A DNA stretch of 46,846 bases from assembly GCA_905216195.1 (NCBI GenBank), contig CAJMSX010000027.1, positions 1 through 46,846 of the forward strand, in the 5' to 3' direction. Below the pieces are notes generated by a model that was given only the letters and a program-made list of their open reading frames with translations, was not told where the DNA came from and did not search any database. Made by a program: the position numbers and the translations under genes. Shown one piece after another: positions 32,194 through 41,824 of the stretch (position 1 is its first letter; the number at the start of each line of letters is the position of its first letter). The stretch is from an uncultured bacterium (GTDB taxonomy: Bacteria > Bacteroidota > Bacteroidia > Bacteroidales > Marinifilaceae).

Positions 32194-33228
32194 ATGAAAC
32201 TGAATGGTATACGACATCTTTTGAAGGAGCGCATCACAGGCTTATTGTGGGGAATGGCGTTGCTTTCCGGCCTGACCGGTTGCAGTGCGGACTATTACCC
32301 GGAAGGGAGTACGGAGTCGAAAGGCCTGTTGAAGCTGGAAGCCCGGGGGACGTCAGGGGTTTCGGCCTTTGCCGTCGACCCCATCCAGGACACCCGGCTG
32401 TTGGTCTCTTACCGGGGAGGGGTGTACGACGGAAAATTTAGTTATGAGATATACAATATCGAGCGGGGGGCGAATTCCCTCACCTCACAGATTAAAACAG
32501 GCGACTGGAATCTTACGTTGTTGTCGCCTCAGGGGGCGGCAACGATACACAATCCGGTGGCCGGACAGCCGATGGCCGGACAACTGATGTATGAGTACAA
32601 GCCCGGTACGGACGCCGGAGGGCAAAGTACGCCGGCGTCCGAATTTCTTTTCGGGGAAACGGAATTGCCGACTGTGGTCGTAGACCAGGCCACTACCGTC
32701 AATTCAGTGTGGATGGCGCGCAATGTGGCCAAAATAGAGGTATTCGTCGAAAAGGCCAACAACATCGATTTGGGCGGTACGCAGACCATCGAGCTGACCG
32801 GCGTGCCTTCGAAAATCGACTGGGAAGGGCGTCTGATGCCCTCGAAAGACAATCCGGATACACTCGTCCCTTCCTTGAAGGGAAAGTTGCAATTTCATGC
32901 TCTGCCCGGAGGCGGTTTCGGAAGTAATACTCTGGCATTTGTGATCCCGGCCCACCGGGGAACGGATTTCCTGAATTTGGACGGAACCCTGAATACCAAC
33001 CCGACGGATACACTCACGCAGAAGATGCGGTTGAAGGTGACGATTCTGAACGCTCAGGGAGAAACCGTACTGGCCAAGGCCCAGCAACTGCCGACGGTGG
33101 TCAAGTGTAACCAGATCCTGCGCCTGAAACTAAAACTGAATTCGCTGGACTTCTCGCTACAGTATGATTTTACCACCTTGCCGGAATGGGGAGGGACGGT
33201 CACATCGGGGGATACGGAACTAAACTGA
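32194..33228 (+). CDS. fimbrial accessory lipoprotein
   Basis: About 344 residues from the ATG at 32194, chosen over a GTG at 32185 because it immediately precedes a lipoprotein signal (LLSGLTGC). The body is a fimbrillin-like beta-sandwich (LLVSYRGGVYDGKFSYEIYN, GDWNLTLLSPQG, VAKIEVFVEKA) and ends LNSLDFSLQYDFTTLPEWGG, a possible donor strand. It resembles minor subunits such as those encoded after fimA or mfa1 in Porphyromonas. Its exact place (base, shaft or tip) is not known. Confidence 0.7.
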   Translation: MKLNGIRHLLKERITGLLWGMALLSGLTGCSADYYPEGSTESKGLLKLEARGTSGVSAFAVDPIQDTRLLVSYRGGVYDGKFSYEIYNIERGANSLTSQIKTGDWNLTLLSPQGAATIHNPVAGQPMAGQLMYEYKPGTDAGGQSTPASEFLFGETELPTVVVDQATTVNSVWMARNVAKIEVFVEKANNIDLGGTQTIELTGVPSKIDWEGRLMPSKDNPDTLVPSLKGKLQFHALPGGGFGSNTLAFVIPAHRGTDFLNLDGTLNTNPTDTLTQKMRLKVTILNAQGETVLAKAQQLPTVVKCNQILRLKLKLNSLDFSLQYDFTTLPEWGGTVTSGDTELN

Positions 33229-33262
33229 TCGAAAAGTGAAACAGAATATAAAGAGAGATAAA

Positions 33263-35377
33263 ATGATGAATATAAATAAACGGAGGTATTTCATAGGCGA
33301 ACGCAAAAAATGGGGATGGATGGGAGTATGTCTGTGTATCGGTTTGTTGTCCGGATGCCGGCAGGAGGTAGAGCCTCCCGATCCCTTGGCGGGAGGAATG
33401 TTCCTCTCGTATAATTCCGCCGCTACCTCCGGTACGACGGCGGTGAAAGTCCGGTCCCTGGTGTTCGCCGGTATGACGGAAAGTAACAAAGTCCTGACTT
33501 ATAATGCGGAGGCTGAGGGCGCCACAGGTAAGATTCCGCTTCAGGGTATTAAACTGAACGATATCCATACGGTGATCAATTCGGAGAAAGACCTGGGATA
33601 TATCCAGAATATAGGGGATTTGCAGTCCGTGAAGATCAGCGAAAACTTGCCGGCGGATGTGAACGACCCTCTGAGACAACGTTACCATTGCTTTGCCAAC
33701 GTATATGTCCACGATGACGGAAAAATAACTTATGGCAAAAACGGAACGGAGGATATCAGTAAAACGCTCCTGACGACGAGCGAGTATACCATGGCGAAAA
33801 TGAAGGTGGAGTTCAAGTTTCTGGCCGAGGCCGATATGACTATCGCCGACGGGACGAAGCTGGTGATTCAGAAAGTCAGTGTGAAAAATGTGCCGTCCTA
33901 TGGTTACCTGATTCCCAAGGTTTACGACGGTACGACCTTTAAGGAAATAGACGGCAATTTGTCTCAGCCGGCTAGTCCTTCTGCCACTAGCTATACCGCT
34001 TCGGCCCAGGTACTGATACCGGAATACCTCAGGGTTTCGGCCGGGGCTCAGAAAGTGATGCTGGTGGTGACGGCCGACAGGTATAAGGACGGAACGAGGC
34101 TGGGAAGCTCCGAATATGAGGTCGCGGTAGGAAATGCGATCGCTCCCGGAGCGGATCAGAACGATTACAATATCGACCGGAACAAAGTGTATACGTTCAA
34201 ATTTACCCGGCTTGCCGGAGCGGGAACACAGGTGGACGACTGGGTGGTGGATAAGAGTGTGACCACCTGGGAGGACCGGGAGGTAGATACGGAGGTCGGC
34301 GATATGAGCGGATTTTTTCTGGAGACGACTTTCATCGACAATTTCAGAGCTTTCCGTTTGCCGCGGTATGTGAGTTTTAAGTCGATAGGCGGAGGACGGG
34401 TGACGGTGGATCAGCCCAGGGATGAAAATGGCAAAACTATTCCGGGAAATGATTTTTCCATGGATATAGTATGGGACGATGCCACTCATAAAAGCGGTAA
34501 GCTGGCTTTGAAGAAAGGAAATTGGCGGACATCGGGAAATTTTACTGCGAAAATTAAACTCAGGGCCAATAATATCGAAAAGACTCTGGTGATCCATACA
34601 GTACCGACCCGGTATGCAGCCCAGGGAATTACAACAAATAAATATAATTGGTTACAAGCCATGAATTATACCGATGAGATGGCATATTGCTGGCCTCGTG
34701 AAATGAATGACGAGAAACTGATCCGGGTCTATTCCCAGGCCTGGGCGGCGCCGGGAGGGCCTACCGGATGTGCCGCTTATTTCGAGGGCGATGAAAAAGA
34801 TCCGATATACGGTAAAGGCTGCTGGCGGGTGGCGACTATGCGGGAGGGATTGTGGTATATGAGGGAGCATCGTATTACAGCTACCATATGGGCTTATGAA
34901 ATGGGGGATAAGTTCAACTATCAGAGTTACGCTGCAAAAATTGATGGAACTAATAATGCCCCATTTCCTGATCCGGATGACGATTTACATCATCCAAAGG
35001 ATGGTAATATTCCTGCTTTGTCCAGGAGGGGATTCAATAGCAACTTATTTATTCTTTGCGTATTGGACGATAAACTGGAAATGAATTACAATGTGGGAGT
35101 GAATGCGTCCGATCATCCCGTCGATGTGACTTTTGACGAGGCCGAAAAAATATGTACCGATCTGAGGGAAGGCGGGTTTACCGATTGGCGGTTGCCTACC
35201 GTTCAGGAATCGATGTATGCCATCGTAAATGCGGGAACCCAGGGCATACCCAATAATTTCAATGCCGGTCTTTACTGGAGAGTCGACGGTTCGGCTGCCG
35301 GTGTCAATAATCCCGGGGGAACTACGACTCCTCCCGGCGGAGTGGCGAATGTCCGTTGTGTAAGGACCAAATGGTAA
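33263..35377 (+). CDS. fimbrial minor subunit with C-terminal Lcl-like domain, probable tip protein
   Basis: About 704 residues with a lipoprotein signal (GLLSGC). The ATG at 33263 or 33266 is preferred to a GTG at 33236. The first part is fimbrillin-like (VRSLVFAGMTESNKVLTYNA, VKVEFKFL-like strands). The last 150 residues carry CWRVATMREGLWYM, then FTDWRLPTVQESMYAIVNAG, YWRVDGS and VRCVRTKW, the signature of DUF1566/Lcl-like domains that are lectin-related and found in adhesins. This combination suggests a tip adhesin binding a host or microbial surface. The gene follows the preceding one by 34 bases. Confidence 0.75.
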   Translation: MMNINKRRYFIGERKKWGWMGVCLCIGLLSGCRQEVEPPDPLAGGMFLSYNSAATSGTTAVKVRSLVFAGMTESNKVLTYNAEAEGATGKIPLQGIKLNDIHTVINSEKDLGYIQNIGDLQSVKISENLPADVNDPLRQRYHCFANVYVHDDGKITYGKNGTEDISKTLLTTSEYTMAKMKVEFKFLAEADMTIADGTKLVIQKVSVKNVPSYGYLIPKVYDGTTFKEIDGNLSQPASPSATSYTASAQVLIPEYLRVSAGAQKVMLVVTADRYKDGTRLGSSEYEVAVGNAIAPGADQNDYNIDRNKVYTFKFTRLAGAGTQVDDWVVDKSVTTWEDREVDTEVGDMSGFFLETTFIDNFRAFRLPRYVSFKSIGGGRVTVDQPRDENGKTIPGNDFSMDIVWDDATHKSGKLALKKGNWRTSGNFTAKIKLRANNIEKTLVIHTVPTRYAAQGITTNKYNWLQAMNYTDEMAYCWPREMNDEKLIRVYSQAWAAPGGPTGCAAYFEGDEKDPIYGKGCWRVATMREGLWYMREHRITATIWAYEMGDKFNYQSYAAKIDGTNNAPFPDPDDDLHHPKDGNIPALSRRGFNSNLFILCVLDDKLEMNYNVGVNASDHPVDVTFDEAEKICTDLREGGFTDWRLPTVQESMYAIVNAGTQGIPNNFNAGLYWRVDGSAAGVNNPGGTTTPPGGVANVRCVRTKW

Positions 35378-35392
35378 TATATGTATAGCAGT

Positions 35393-37006
35393 ATGAAGAA
35401 AATAATCGAACATATACGAAAATGGGGGTTGATGTGCCTGCTGTTGCTGGCTGCCGGGTGTGAACGGGAGGAGGTCGGAATGGGTACGGAAGCCGCAGAA
35501 GAAACATTTTCCCTGCGTTGTGTAGCCGAAGCTATGGGTGGCGTCCGGACCCGGGCGACCGAGCCGCCTGCCGCTATAAACGAGTATACGGTGATGATAT
35601 ACAGGAAAACCGGAACCGGAACCCCTGCGGAAAATCTCCTTGTCCGAAAGGAGGCGGTAGAGGGCGGCGGTCAATTGACTTTTACCGCACAACAAGACAC
35701 CAGCGAACATTATATGTATGTTTTGGCGAATGCCCGTGAAAAACTTTCCGTTCTCGATCCGGGATCCACCGAGCAACAGCTCCTGGAAGTAAAGGATTTG
35801 GAGTTGCAGCCGGCTGATGTGGTGGCTCTTGCTCCGGCACCGGTGATGTGCAGCTCTAAAATCACCCTGAGGCATTTCAATCTCGTCACGTTTAATCAGG
35901 CAGTACCGAACGGCATCGTTCCCCTGAAGCGAAACCTGGCCCGGTTGATCATCCGGTTTACGGTCGACCCTGCTGTTTTTGAGCCTCAGGAAGTGACTTA
36001 TGTGTCGATGACCGGGACTTCTTACCTGGTGGAAAGGAGAAACGTAAACACTCTGGATTATTTGAGTCCGGTGGTCAGGACGAACGGAACCTGGGAAGAG
36101 CCTATGTATCTCTTCGAGCAGGCGACTGTCCGGAACCAGGATGATGGTGCCTGGAAAGAATCCGGATTTTTCCTGGTCCTGAAGGGAATCTATAAAGGAA
36201 ACCAAAAGAAGGAGGTTAATTATTACAAATTCGGTTTGCCTGCCATAGACGGTACCTTTGCCGACATAGAGCGGAATATGTCCTATGTGCTGAATATTAC
36301 GGACATCAAAAATAACGGATACCAGGAACTAGAGCAGGCAATGAAGCCTAGTACCCTTTTTTCCAATGTAGTGGTAATGATTAAGCCGAACATAGAGGGG
36401 ATGGAAGATTTGAACGAAATCTATACCAACGGTTATTATGAAATGGGGCTGAACTCTTCGGAGTATCATTTTTATCAGACAACATTCCATGATACACTGA
36501 CGAAGGTAGTCATCAAAGCCCTGGACCCGAGTGTGAGTAGCGCACAGTTATTGCTGTCCGGCGATCCGGGTTTTTCTATCCCGGATATAAACGGACAGAC
36601 GTTTTTGTCGTTTGATTCCCAGCAGGCAGGCTCTCCGGATGCGGACGGATTTTATTCCGTCACCCTCGTTTACGGCACTTTGCGTAAAACGGTAAAGGTA
36701 AAAATGGCGGCACCCATACCCTGGGCTCAAAACGAGGTATTGAAGTTCCGGGCTTCCAATGGAGAAGTGGAAGTTCTTCCAAACGGTCCGGCTTCGTGGG
36801 CGTGGAGTTCGGCTGATTGGTGCGGTTTGGGACCGAATAGTACGTTTAGTCCTACGGATTATTTCGGAGAAATCAAGAATTCGCTCAACGAGAATATATT
36901 CGTTCATATCCGGAAAGTGGATACACCTCTACCAGACGATGCCGTCAGAAGAGCTATGCTGGTGGCTCCCGATCATATGATTGAAGTAACTATACAGAGA
37001 CAGTGA
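35393..37006 (+). CDS. large fimbrial minor-subunit lipoprotein
   Basis: About 537 residues, with an alternative in-frame ATG at 35381. A lipobox LLLAAGC ends the signal peptide. The body begins with fimbrillin-type strands (TRATEPPAAINEYTVMIYRK), and later parts show VIKALDPSVSSAQLLL and a terminal VDTPLPDDAVRRAMLVAPDH. It resembles the large accessory subunits (FimD/Mfa-like, DUF4906-type) of Porphyromonas fimbriae by position and style; an exact match is not claimed. The gene overlaps none of its neighbours and is part of the operon. Confidence 0.7.
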   Translation: MKKIIEHIRKWGLMCLLLLAAGCEREEVGMGTEAAEETFSLRCVAEAMGGVRTRATEPPAAINEYTVMIYRKTGTGTPAENLLVRKEAVEGGGQLTFTAQQDTSEHYMYVLANAREKLSVLDPGSTEQQLLEVKDLELQPADVVALAPAPVMCSSKITLRHFNLVTFNQAVPNGIVPLKRNLARLIIRFTVDPAVFEPQEVTYVSMTGTSYLVERRNVNTLDYLSPVVRTNGTWEEPMYLFEQATVRNQDDGAWKESGFFLVLKGIYKGNQKKEVNYYKFGLPAIDGTFADIERNMSYVLNITDIKNNGYQELEQAMKPSTLFSNVVVMIKPNIEGMEDLNEIYTNGYYEMGLNSSEYHFYQTTFHDTLTKVVIKALDPSVSSAQLLLSGDPGFSIPDINGQTFLSFDSQQAGSPDADGFYSVTLVYGTLRKTVKVKMAAPIPWAQNEVLKFRASNGEVEVLPNGPASWAWSSADWCGLGPNSTFSPTDYFGEIKNSLNENIFVHIRKVDTPLPDDAVRRAMLVAPDHMIEVTIQRQ

Positions 37007-37028
37007 ATAATAACAGGTAAAATAAAAG

Positions 37029-38228
37029 ATGAAGTCTATGAAAAAAATGTATTTAGTATGGGTTGCGGCCCTTGTCGCGGTCGGGATGACGGCCTGCAGC
37101 AAAGACGACAAAGGCGTGAGTACGGAAAACGGTGTGGGCGAAGTGGTGCTGTCGTTCGGCCTCGGCAAGAGTGTGAAAGCGCGTGCCGTTACACCTTCGA
37201 CGGCCAAGCCGACCACCACCTGGAGGGATAATATCAAAGATTTGATGGTGCTGTTCGTCGAGGACGGCCGGGTGAAGGACGCCCGTAATATCGAACCGGT
37301 ACCCACCTCGGGCGATCTGGACGTGAAAAATGTGGTGTTTACGAATATCAAGGCTTCGGCCGACAATAAAACCTATGACGTATACGTCATTGCCAACTCG
37401 CAACAAGCCAATATCCGGGCCGAAAAAGGAAACGGGAAAACCTGGGATATGAGTACCTGCGTGGGAGCTTCGGTTACCGACCTGATGATGAAGCTGGTGG
37501 AAAACCCGGACTTCGTACGCCGGGGTCAGTCGGAAGCCAATGCCGTAGGGTATAAGGAACCGGCCGAAATCTTCGTGGCCCGGCAAACGGGAATCACTAT
37601 CGTGGCGGATCAGAACAACGAGCTCCAGACGCCTTTTCAGCTGGAACGCGTCATTTCGCTGATGCGGGTACGTATCAACCAGTCGAAGAACGGCAACGAT
37701 AAGGTCAGTTTCGCCGATGCCGATGCCAGTTTCCGGATCCGGCGGGCCACCACCTCTGTCAATCCCCTCAAAACCATTAGCCGGGGAAACGTGGACCAGG
37801 TGCTTTTTACCAAAGGCGGGTTCAAAACCACCGATCCTACCAGCGGTTATGCCGGAGGAACCATACTGAATCCTGCCGAAAACATTACACTCTGGCAGGA
37901 CATCCGTATGCTGCCCGGAGGATCGGCCGACAAGGGAAGCGAGAAATTCGACATCTTATTGATCGGGAAAGCTCCGGCCGGGTATTATCCCCTGGGAGTA
38001 GATTCCCCGCTCACAGAAGCGGCCGACGTGGCCTGGACGGCTGCCGTCAGCACCCCCGTCGAGCCCAACTTTATCCTTGAAATCAACCTGACCCTCGAAC
38101 GGGCCGGTATCTGGCTCGATAATCCGGCCGATCCGGGTATCCCCGAACCGGGAAAATACGGAAATGCAGGCGTTTATATCCAATTGACACCCTGGGGTCA
38201 GATCATTTCAGAAGATATTCCGCTTTAG
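37029..38228 (+). CDS. fimbrillin, Mfa1/FimA-like shaft subunit 2
   Basis: A 399-residue lipoprotein precursor (lipobox GMTAC). It is a clear paralogue of the first fimbrillin: KPTTTWRDNIKDLMVLF, GYKEPAEIFVARQ, ISLMRVRIN, LPGGSADKGSEKFDILLIGK and a terminal VYIQLTPWGQIISEDIPL. A possible Arg processing site is in VKARAVTPST. Two full-length shaft-type subunits in one operon suggest either a mixed fibre or two alternative fibres sharing the minor parts. The start may also be the ATG at 37038. Confidence 0.88.
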   Translation: MKSMKKMYLVWVAALVAVGMTACSKDDKGVSTENGVGEVVLSFGLGKSVKARAVTPSTAKPTTTWRDNIKDLMVLFVEDGRVKDARNIEPVPTSGDLDVKNVVFTNIKASADNKTYDVYVIANSQQANIRAEKGNGKTWDMSTCVGASVTDLMMKLVENPDFVRRGQSEANAVGYKEPAEIFVARQTGITIVADQNNELQTPFQLERVISLMRVRINQSKNGNDKVSFADADASFRIRRATTSVNPLKTISRGNVDQVLFTKGGFKTTDPTSGYAGGTILNPAENITLWQDIRMLPGGSADKGSEKFDILLIGKAPAGYYPLGVDSPLTEAADVAWTAAVSTPVEPNFILEINLTLERAGIWLDNPADPGIPEPGKYGNAGVYIQLTPWGQIISEDIPL

Positions 38229-38241
38229 TGCGGAATTCCGC

Positions 38242-38273
38242 TCCGGCCCTCTGCCTCCGGCAGAAGGCCCGGA
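38242..38273 (+). terminator. strong hairpin after the second fimbrillin gene
   Basis: TCCGGCCCTCTGCC (38242-38255) pairs with GGCAGAAGGCCCGGA (38259-38273) with one bulge and a three-base loop. It begins 14 bases after the stop codon, repeating the arrangement seen after the first fimbrillin. Confidence 0.7.
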
Positions 38274-38292
38274 ACATTAATAAGGAACTTAC

Positions 38293-39282
38293 ATGAGCAT
38301 GGTTAGAATAAAAAACAAAGGCAAGTACATACTGGGAGCCCTGTTGCTCTCCGGTATGATTGCTTCCTGTACGAAAGACTATTTCGTGGATGAAAATAAT
38401 TACTGGATTTACGTGCCGGAGATCCGGGAACGTACGGTCCCGGATTTCTATGTCGCTTTTCACAATACGCAAGGGAATCATTTGCGTACCCGGTATTTCT
38501 CCGGGGCCGATTTCGACGAGCCTTACGTGACGGACGGGATCATCCGCTCGAAGCTGAAAGTGGGGGAGGTCAACGTAATGTGTTTTTCCCAGGTGAATTC
38601 CCTCAGCATCACCGAGGGGCAGCCGTTAGCGGAATCTTACCTTTCGTTGCCCTCAGTGGATGGGAAAAGCAATGTGTACAGGGCGACCGGAGCGGATTGC
38701 CGCGTTTTCCACAAGGTAAGGACGATTTATCCCATCGGGCATCCCGATGCCCAGCTCCAGGACGAGATCAAAATGGACGAGAATACGGTGTGTACCGGAA
38801 ATATCGTGCTGGAATTTAAAAAATTACCGGAAATGGTGGACCGGGTGGAGGTGTTCTATGCGGGTCTGGCTACCCGGATGAATTTCGACGGAACCCTGGG
38901 GGTTTTCACTCCCTCCGACCGGGTGTGGGCCTCGTATACGCCCCTGCGGCAGACGACGATAGAACGGTTCAGCGATCATTTCCTGCCTTCGGCCGGCGGT
39001 GTGATCACCCCCAAAGCGGAAGAAACGACGCCCCCGGACGGGCGCACTCCCCTGACGCTGGAGGTGATTTTTTACCAGGGCGACCAAACGGTGGGCCACC
39101 TGACCGAAAACGACCTGGGGGGCGACCATCCCGTGACGGACGATAAAGGGAATCCCCTGAGCGGGGAGATTTTCCTGGAAGCGCGTCAGACCATCTGCCT
39201 GCATTTCGAAGGGTTTACCCTGATGAGTATAGAGCTGACGGACTGGGGCGGAATTAATCCGGGAGAGACAACGCCGGTATAG
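38293..39282 (+). CDS. Mfa2/FimB-like fimbrial anchor lipoprotein
   Basis: A 329-residue lipoprotein (lipobox MIASC). Residues after the Cys show the anchor-family style (VPDFYVAFHNTQGNHLRTRY, CTGNIVLEFKKLPEMVDRVE) and the end reads CLHFEGFTLMSIELTDWGG. In Porphyromonas such proteins hold the fibre base in the outer membrane and end polymerisation. The position right after a shaft subunit fits that order. The assignment to the Mfa2/FimB or DUF5119 type is by pattern only. Confidence 0.72.
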   Translation: MSMVRIKNKGKYILGALLLSGMIASCTKDYFVDENNYWIYVPEIRERTVPDFYVAFHNTQGNHLRTRYFSGADFDEPYVTDGIIRSKLKVGEVNVMCFSQVNSLSITEGQPLAESYLSLPSVDGKSNVYRATGADCRVFHKVRTIYPIGHPDAQLQDEIKMDENTVCTGNIVLEFKKLPEMVDRVEVFYAGLATRMNFDGTLGVFTPSDRVWASYTPLRQTTIERFSDHFLPSAGGVITPKAEETTPPDGRTPLTLEVIFYQGDQTVGHLTENDLGGDHPVTDDKGNPLSGEIFLEARQTICLHFEGFTLMSIELTDWGGINPGETTPV

Positions 39283-39311
39283 GATATGAACACTAAATAG
39301 ATACGGAAGAT

Positions 39312-39905
39312 ATGAATAAGTTGATACGTTTATGGGGACTGACGGCCTGCCTGGCGGTAGCGGCCCTCGGTGTGCGGGGACAGGCGGTGAAAGTGAATAC
39401 TCCCCTTTTGCTGGTGGGAACCCCCAATGTGGGGTTTGAATTTACCCTGAACCAGCAGTTTACCGTGAATGCCGATTTGCTGTGGATGCCTTATATGTTT
39501 AAAAAGCACGAGAGCGTTTGCCGGGGACTGATCGGGAGCGTGGACCTCCGCTATTACGTAAAGCCCAAATATTATTATACCAATAACCTCTACGACGGCT
39601 TTTACATCGGTCCTTATCTGGAAGCCGGGAATTTCAACATCGGTTTATGGAGAGGCGAAAATAAGGACAACCGCCGCTACGACGGCTGGGGAATTTCTTC
39701 CGGATTGTCGCTGGGATACAAATTTTTTCTTTCCAGGCGTTTGCGGCTCGACCTCAACCTGGGAGTCGGATATGCCCATTTACAGTACGACGAATATAAG
39801 CTGGGAGGAGAATGGGCCAAATTCCCGCTGGCCTATAAAGAAACCAAAGCCTGGGTGGGCCCCACCAAGTTCGGGGTGCATCTGGTGTATAACCTGTTCC
39901 GATAA
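39312..39905 (+). CDS. DUF3575-type outer-membrane beta-barrel protein
   Basis: A 197-residue protein with a signal peptide (about residues 1-23, ending VRGQ). The pattern VKVNTPLLLVGTPNVGFEFT and YYVKPKYYYTNNLYDGFYIG, ending in VGPTKFGVHLVYNLF, is that of the DUF3575 family, a small eight-stranded barrel often encoded in Bacteroidales fimbrial loci. It lies two bases before the next gene, so translation is probably coupled. A role as an outer-membrane platform for fimbriae is inferred from position. Confidence 0.82.
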   Translation: MNKLIRLWGLTACLAVAALGVRGQAVKVNTPLLLVGTPNVGFEFTLNQQFTVNADLLWMPYMFKKHESVCRGLIGSVDLRYYVKPKYYYTNNLYDGFYIGPYLEAGNFNIGLWRGENKDNRRYDGWGISSGLSLGYKFFLSRRLRLDLNLGVGYAHLQYDEYKLGGEWAKFPLAYKETKAWVGPTKFGVHLVYNLFR

Positions 39906-39907
39906 AT

Positions 39908-41803
39908 ATGAAACCTATGATCAGAAAAACACATACGATATTTTGCCTGCTGCTGGGAGCTTTGCTGCTGACGGCTTCTCCCGGTGTGCAGGCCGCCCCG
40001 GGCTGGTGGAGGACTTTATTCGGACCGGCCCGGAGTGAACCGGCCGCCGATCAGGCTTTTATCAAAGGCAAATACGATAAAGCGATGCAGATTTACAAAC
40101 GGGTCTACAAGCATATTCCCGATGCGGACGAACGCAAAGACCGGCTCGCCCTGAAGATGGCGCGGATGTATATGTTGTTGCAGCAGCCGGAAGAGGCCAT
40201 CCTCTATTACCGGTCGGTGTATGAACGCGTAGATACCCTGATGAGTGTCAACGACGTTTGTTTTTTCATCGATGCGCTCCGGGGCAGCGATCAGCGGCAG
40301 ATGGCCGAAGTGGTGGCCCGGCATTATGCCTTTACCCGCCCTTACAACCGCAACCAGCGTTACCTGAATACGCTTAATTCCATCGCCAACCAACAATATT
40401 ACTACCGGCGGGGAGATGCCGACTATGCGGTGGAAAAGCTGGAAAGCAGCGGTCCCCTGCCGGAATATTGGATCGGGGAATGGGAGGGAGTGCCTTTCTA
40501 TGCAGTCAGCCTCAGCCGGATGCAGGACCCCCAGAAAATATGCTATCACCATACCCAGTTTTATTCGTTGCGCGACCATGAACCGAAAGTGTTTAAGGAT
40601 GTGCCCCGGGAATTGCAAAGCGGGCCCCTGGCGCTGTCGCCGGACGGGAAAATGATGATCTCTACCCGCGTCACCTATCGCTTTAACGACCGGATTGTGA
40701 GCCCGGAGAACGATAAAGGCATGTTTGTCGACCAGTTGTTCTACTCCCGTTACGATCCGGGGCGGGGAGGCTGGAGCAACTTTTCACCTTTGTTTCCCCC
40801 GCAGGAGGGGGTTTCCTACGCCCATCCCGTATTTTTCAACGAGGGGAAATCGCTTTTGTTTTCTTCCGACCGCCCCGGCGGCTTCGGCGGAATGGACCTC
40901 TACATGTGCCATTGGGACGAGGAGGCCGGCAGTTGGGGCGGAATGATCAACCTGGGACCGGAAGTGAATACCGAAGGGGATGAGATTTATCCGCGGATTA
41001 TCGGAAACGCCCTGTTTTTCAGCTCCAACGGACAGGAAGGATTCGGGGGCTACGATGTGTACCGCATCAGTTTCGGTAAAAATATCGTGATGCCGGGAAC
41101 CTTGTACCATTACCCTTATCCCGTAAATACGGTGTACAATGACTTCGGCATCTTTTTCGACGGGGAGAAGGGATATTTTATTTCCGACCGGGGCGGAGCC
41201 GCCGGGAAAGACGATATCTACAGTTTCAATGCGGCGGAGACTCCGCTGAGCAGCAAGGCGGCTGTGGGCGTATCCGAAGAATATTCGGCTATGGTGGGAA
41301 ATCTGAACCTGATCAAAGGATTGGGAGGCAGTAACCAGTCTACCCGGGAAAAGAGCATGGAAGAAACGCTGGTGTATATATTGCCGGAAACCGGAGAACT
41401 GCTGATCAGTGTTTATTTCGATTTTAATAGTTACGCCGTTTCCCCCCAGGCCGGCAAGCGGCTCTTACAGGTGATGGCCAAGCGCGGTTTCAAGGATATA
41501 GAAGAGATTTCCGTGGTGGGTTATGCGGATGAACTCGGACCGAAAGGTTATAACCTCTGGCTTTCGCAGGAGAGGGCCCGGAGCGTGGTCCGTTTCTTCC
41601 GGAAGGAAGGGGCGCCTATGGAATTTTTCCCGGAAGGCCGCGGACAGTTGCACATTTCGCTGGAAGATTACGTGGTTCCCGCCGACACTTTGTCGCTGAA
41701 ACCTGTGGAAGTCCAGGGGATCCGCATGCCGCTGAGCCGGGAAGAAAAAATCAAAGCCTATCAGAAGGCCAGAAGGGTGGATGTTATTGTTAAAAAGAAA
41801 TGA
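39908..41803 (+). CDS. TPR / beta-propeller / OmpA-family outer-membrane protein (PorE-like layout)
   Basis: A 631-residue exported protein. After a signal peptide (about 1-30) come TPR-like helices (DKAMQIYKRVYKHIPDADER, about 50-150). A propeller with PD40-type blades follows (ISTRVTYRFND, LLFSSDRPGGFGGMDLY, GNALFFSSNGQEGFGGYDVY, GYFISDRGGAAGKDDIYSFN). The C-terminal OmpA domain is VYFDFNSYAVSPQAGKRLLQ with GYADELGPKGYNLWLSQERA, which binds peptidoglycan. The order matches PorE of the type 9 secretion system but lacks the extra carboxypeptidase-regulatory domain. In this operon it more likely ties the fimbrial apparatus to the cell wall. Confidence 0.88.
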   Translation: MKPMIRKTHTIFCLLLGALLLTASPGVQAAPGWWRTLFGPARSEPAADQAFIKGKYDKAMQIYKRVYKHIPDADERKDRLALKMARMYMLLQQPEEAILYYRSVYERVDTLMSVNDVCFFIDALRGSDQRQMAEVVARHYAFTRPYNRNQRYLNTLNSIANQQYYYRRGDADYAVEKLESSGPLPEYWIGEWEGVPFYAVSLSRMQDPQKICYHHTQFYSLRDHEPKVFKDVPRELQSGPLALSPDGKMMISTRVTYRFNDRIVSPENDKGMFVDQLFYSRYDPGRGGWSNFSPLFPPQEGVSYAHPVFFNEGKSLLFSSDRPGGFGGMDLYMCHWDEEAGSWGGMINLGPEVNTEGDEIYPRIIGNALFFSSNGQEGFGGYDVYRISFGKNIVMPGTLYHYPYPVNTVYNDFGIFFDGEKGYFISDRGGAAGKDDIYSFNAAETPLSSKAAVGVSEEYSAMVGNLNLIKGLGGSNQSTREKSMEETLVYILPETGELLISVYFDFNSYAVSPQAGKRLLQVMAKRGFKDIEEISVVGYADELGPKGYNLWLSQERARSVVRFFRKEGAPMEFFPEGRGQLHISLEDYVVPADTLSLKPVEVQGIRMPLSREEKIKAYQKARRVDVIVKKK

Positions 41804-41824
41804 TAAGTATAAATATAGAAACAT

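Noticed and set aside
33200..34597. Long open frame on the minus strand (465 codons) opposite a fimbrial gene.
   Set aside because: It mirrors the codons of the lipoprotein gene on the plus strand, has no domain pattern or signal and is one of several such antisense frames (also 35045-36205, 41465-42685, 43031-44323).
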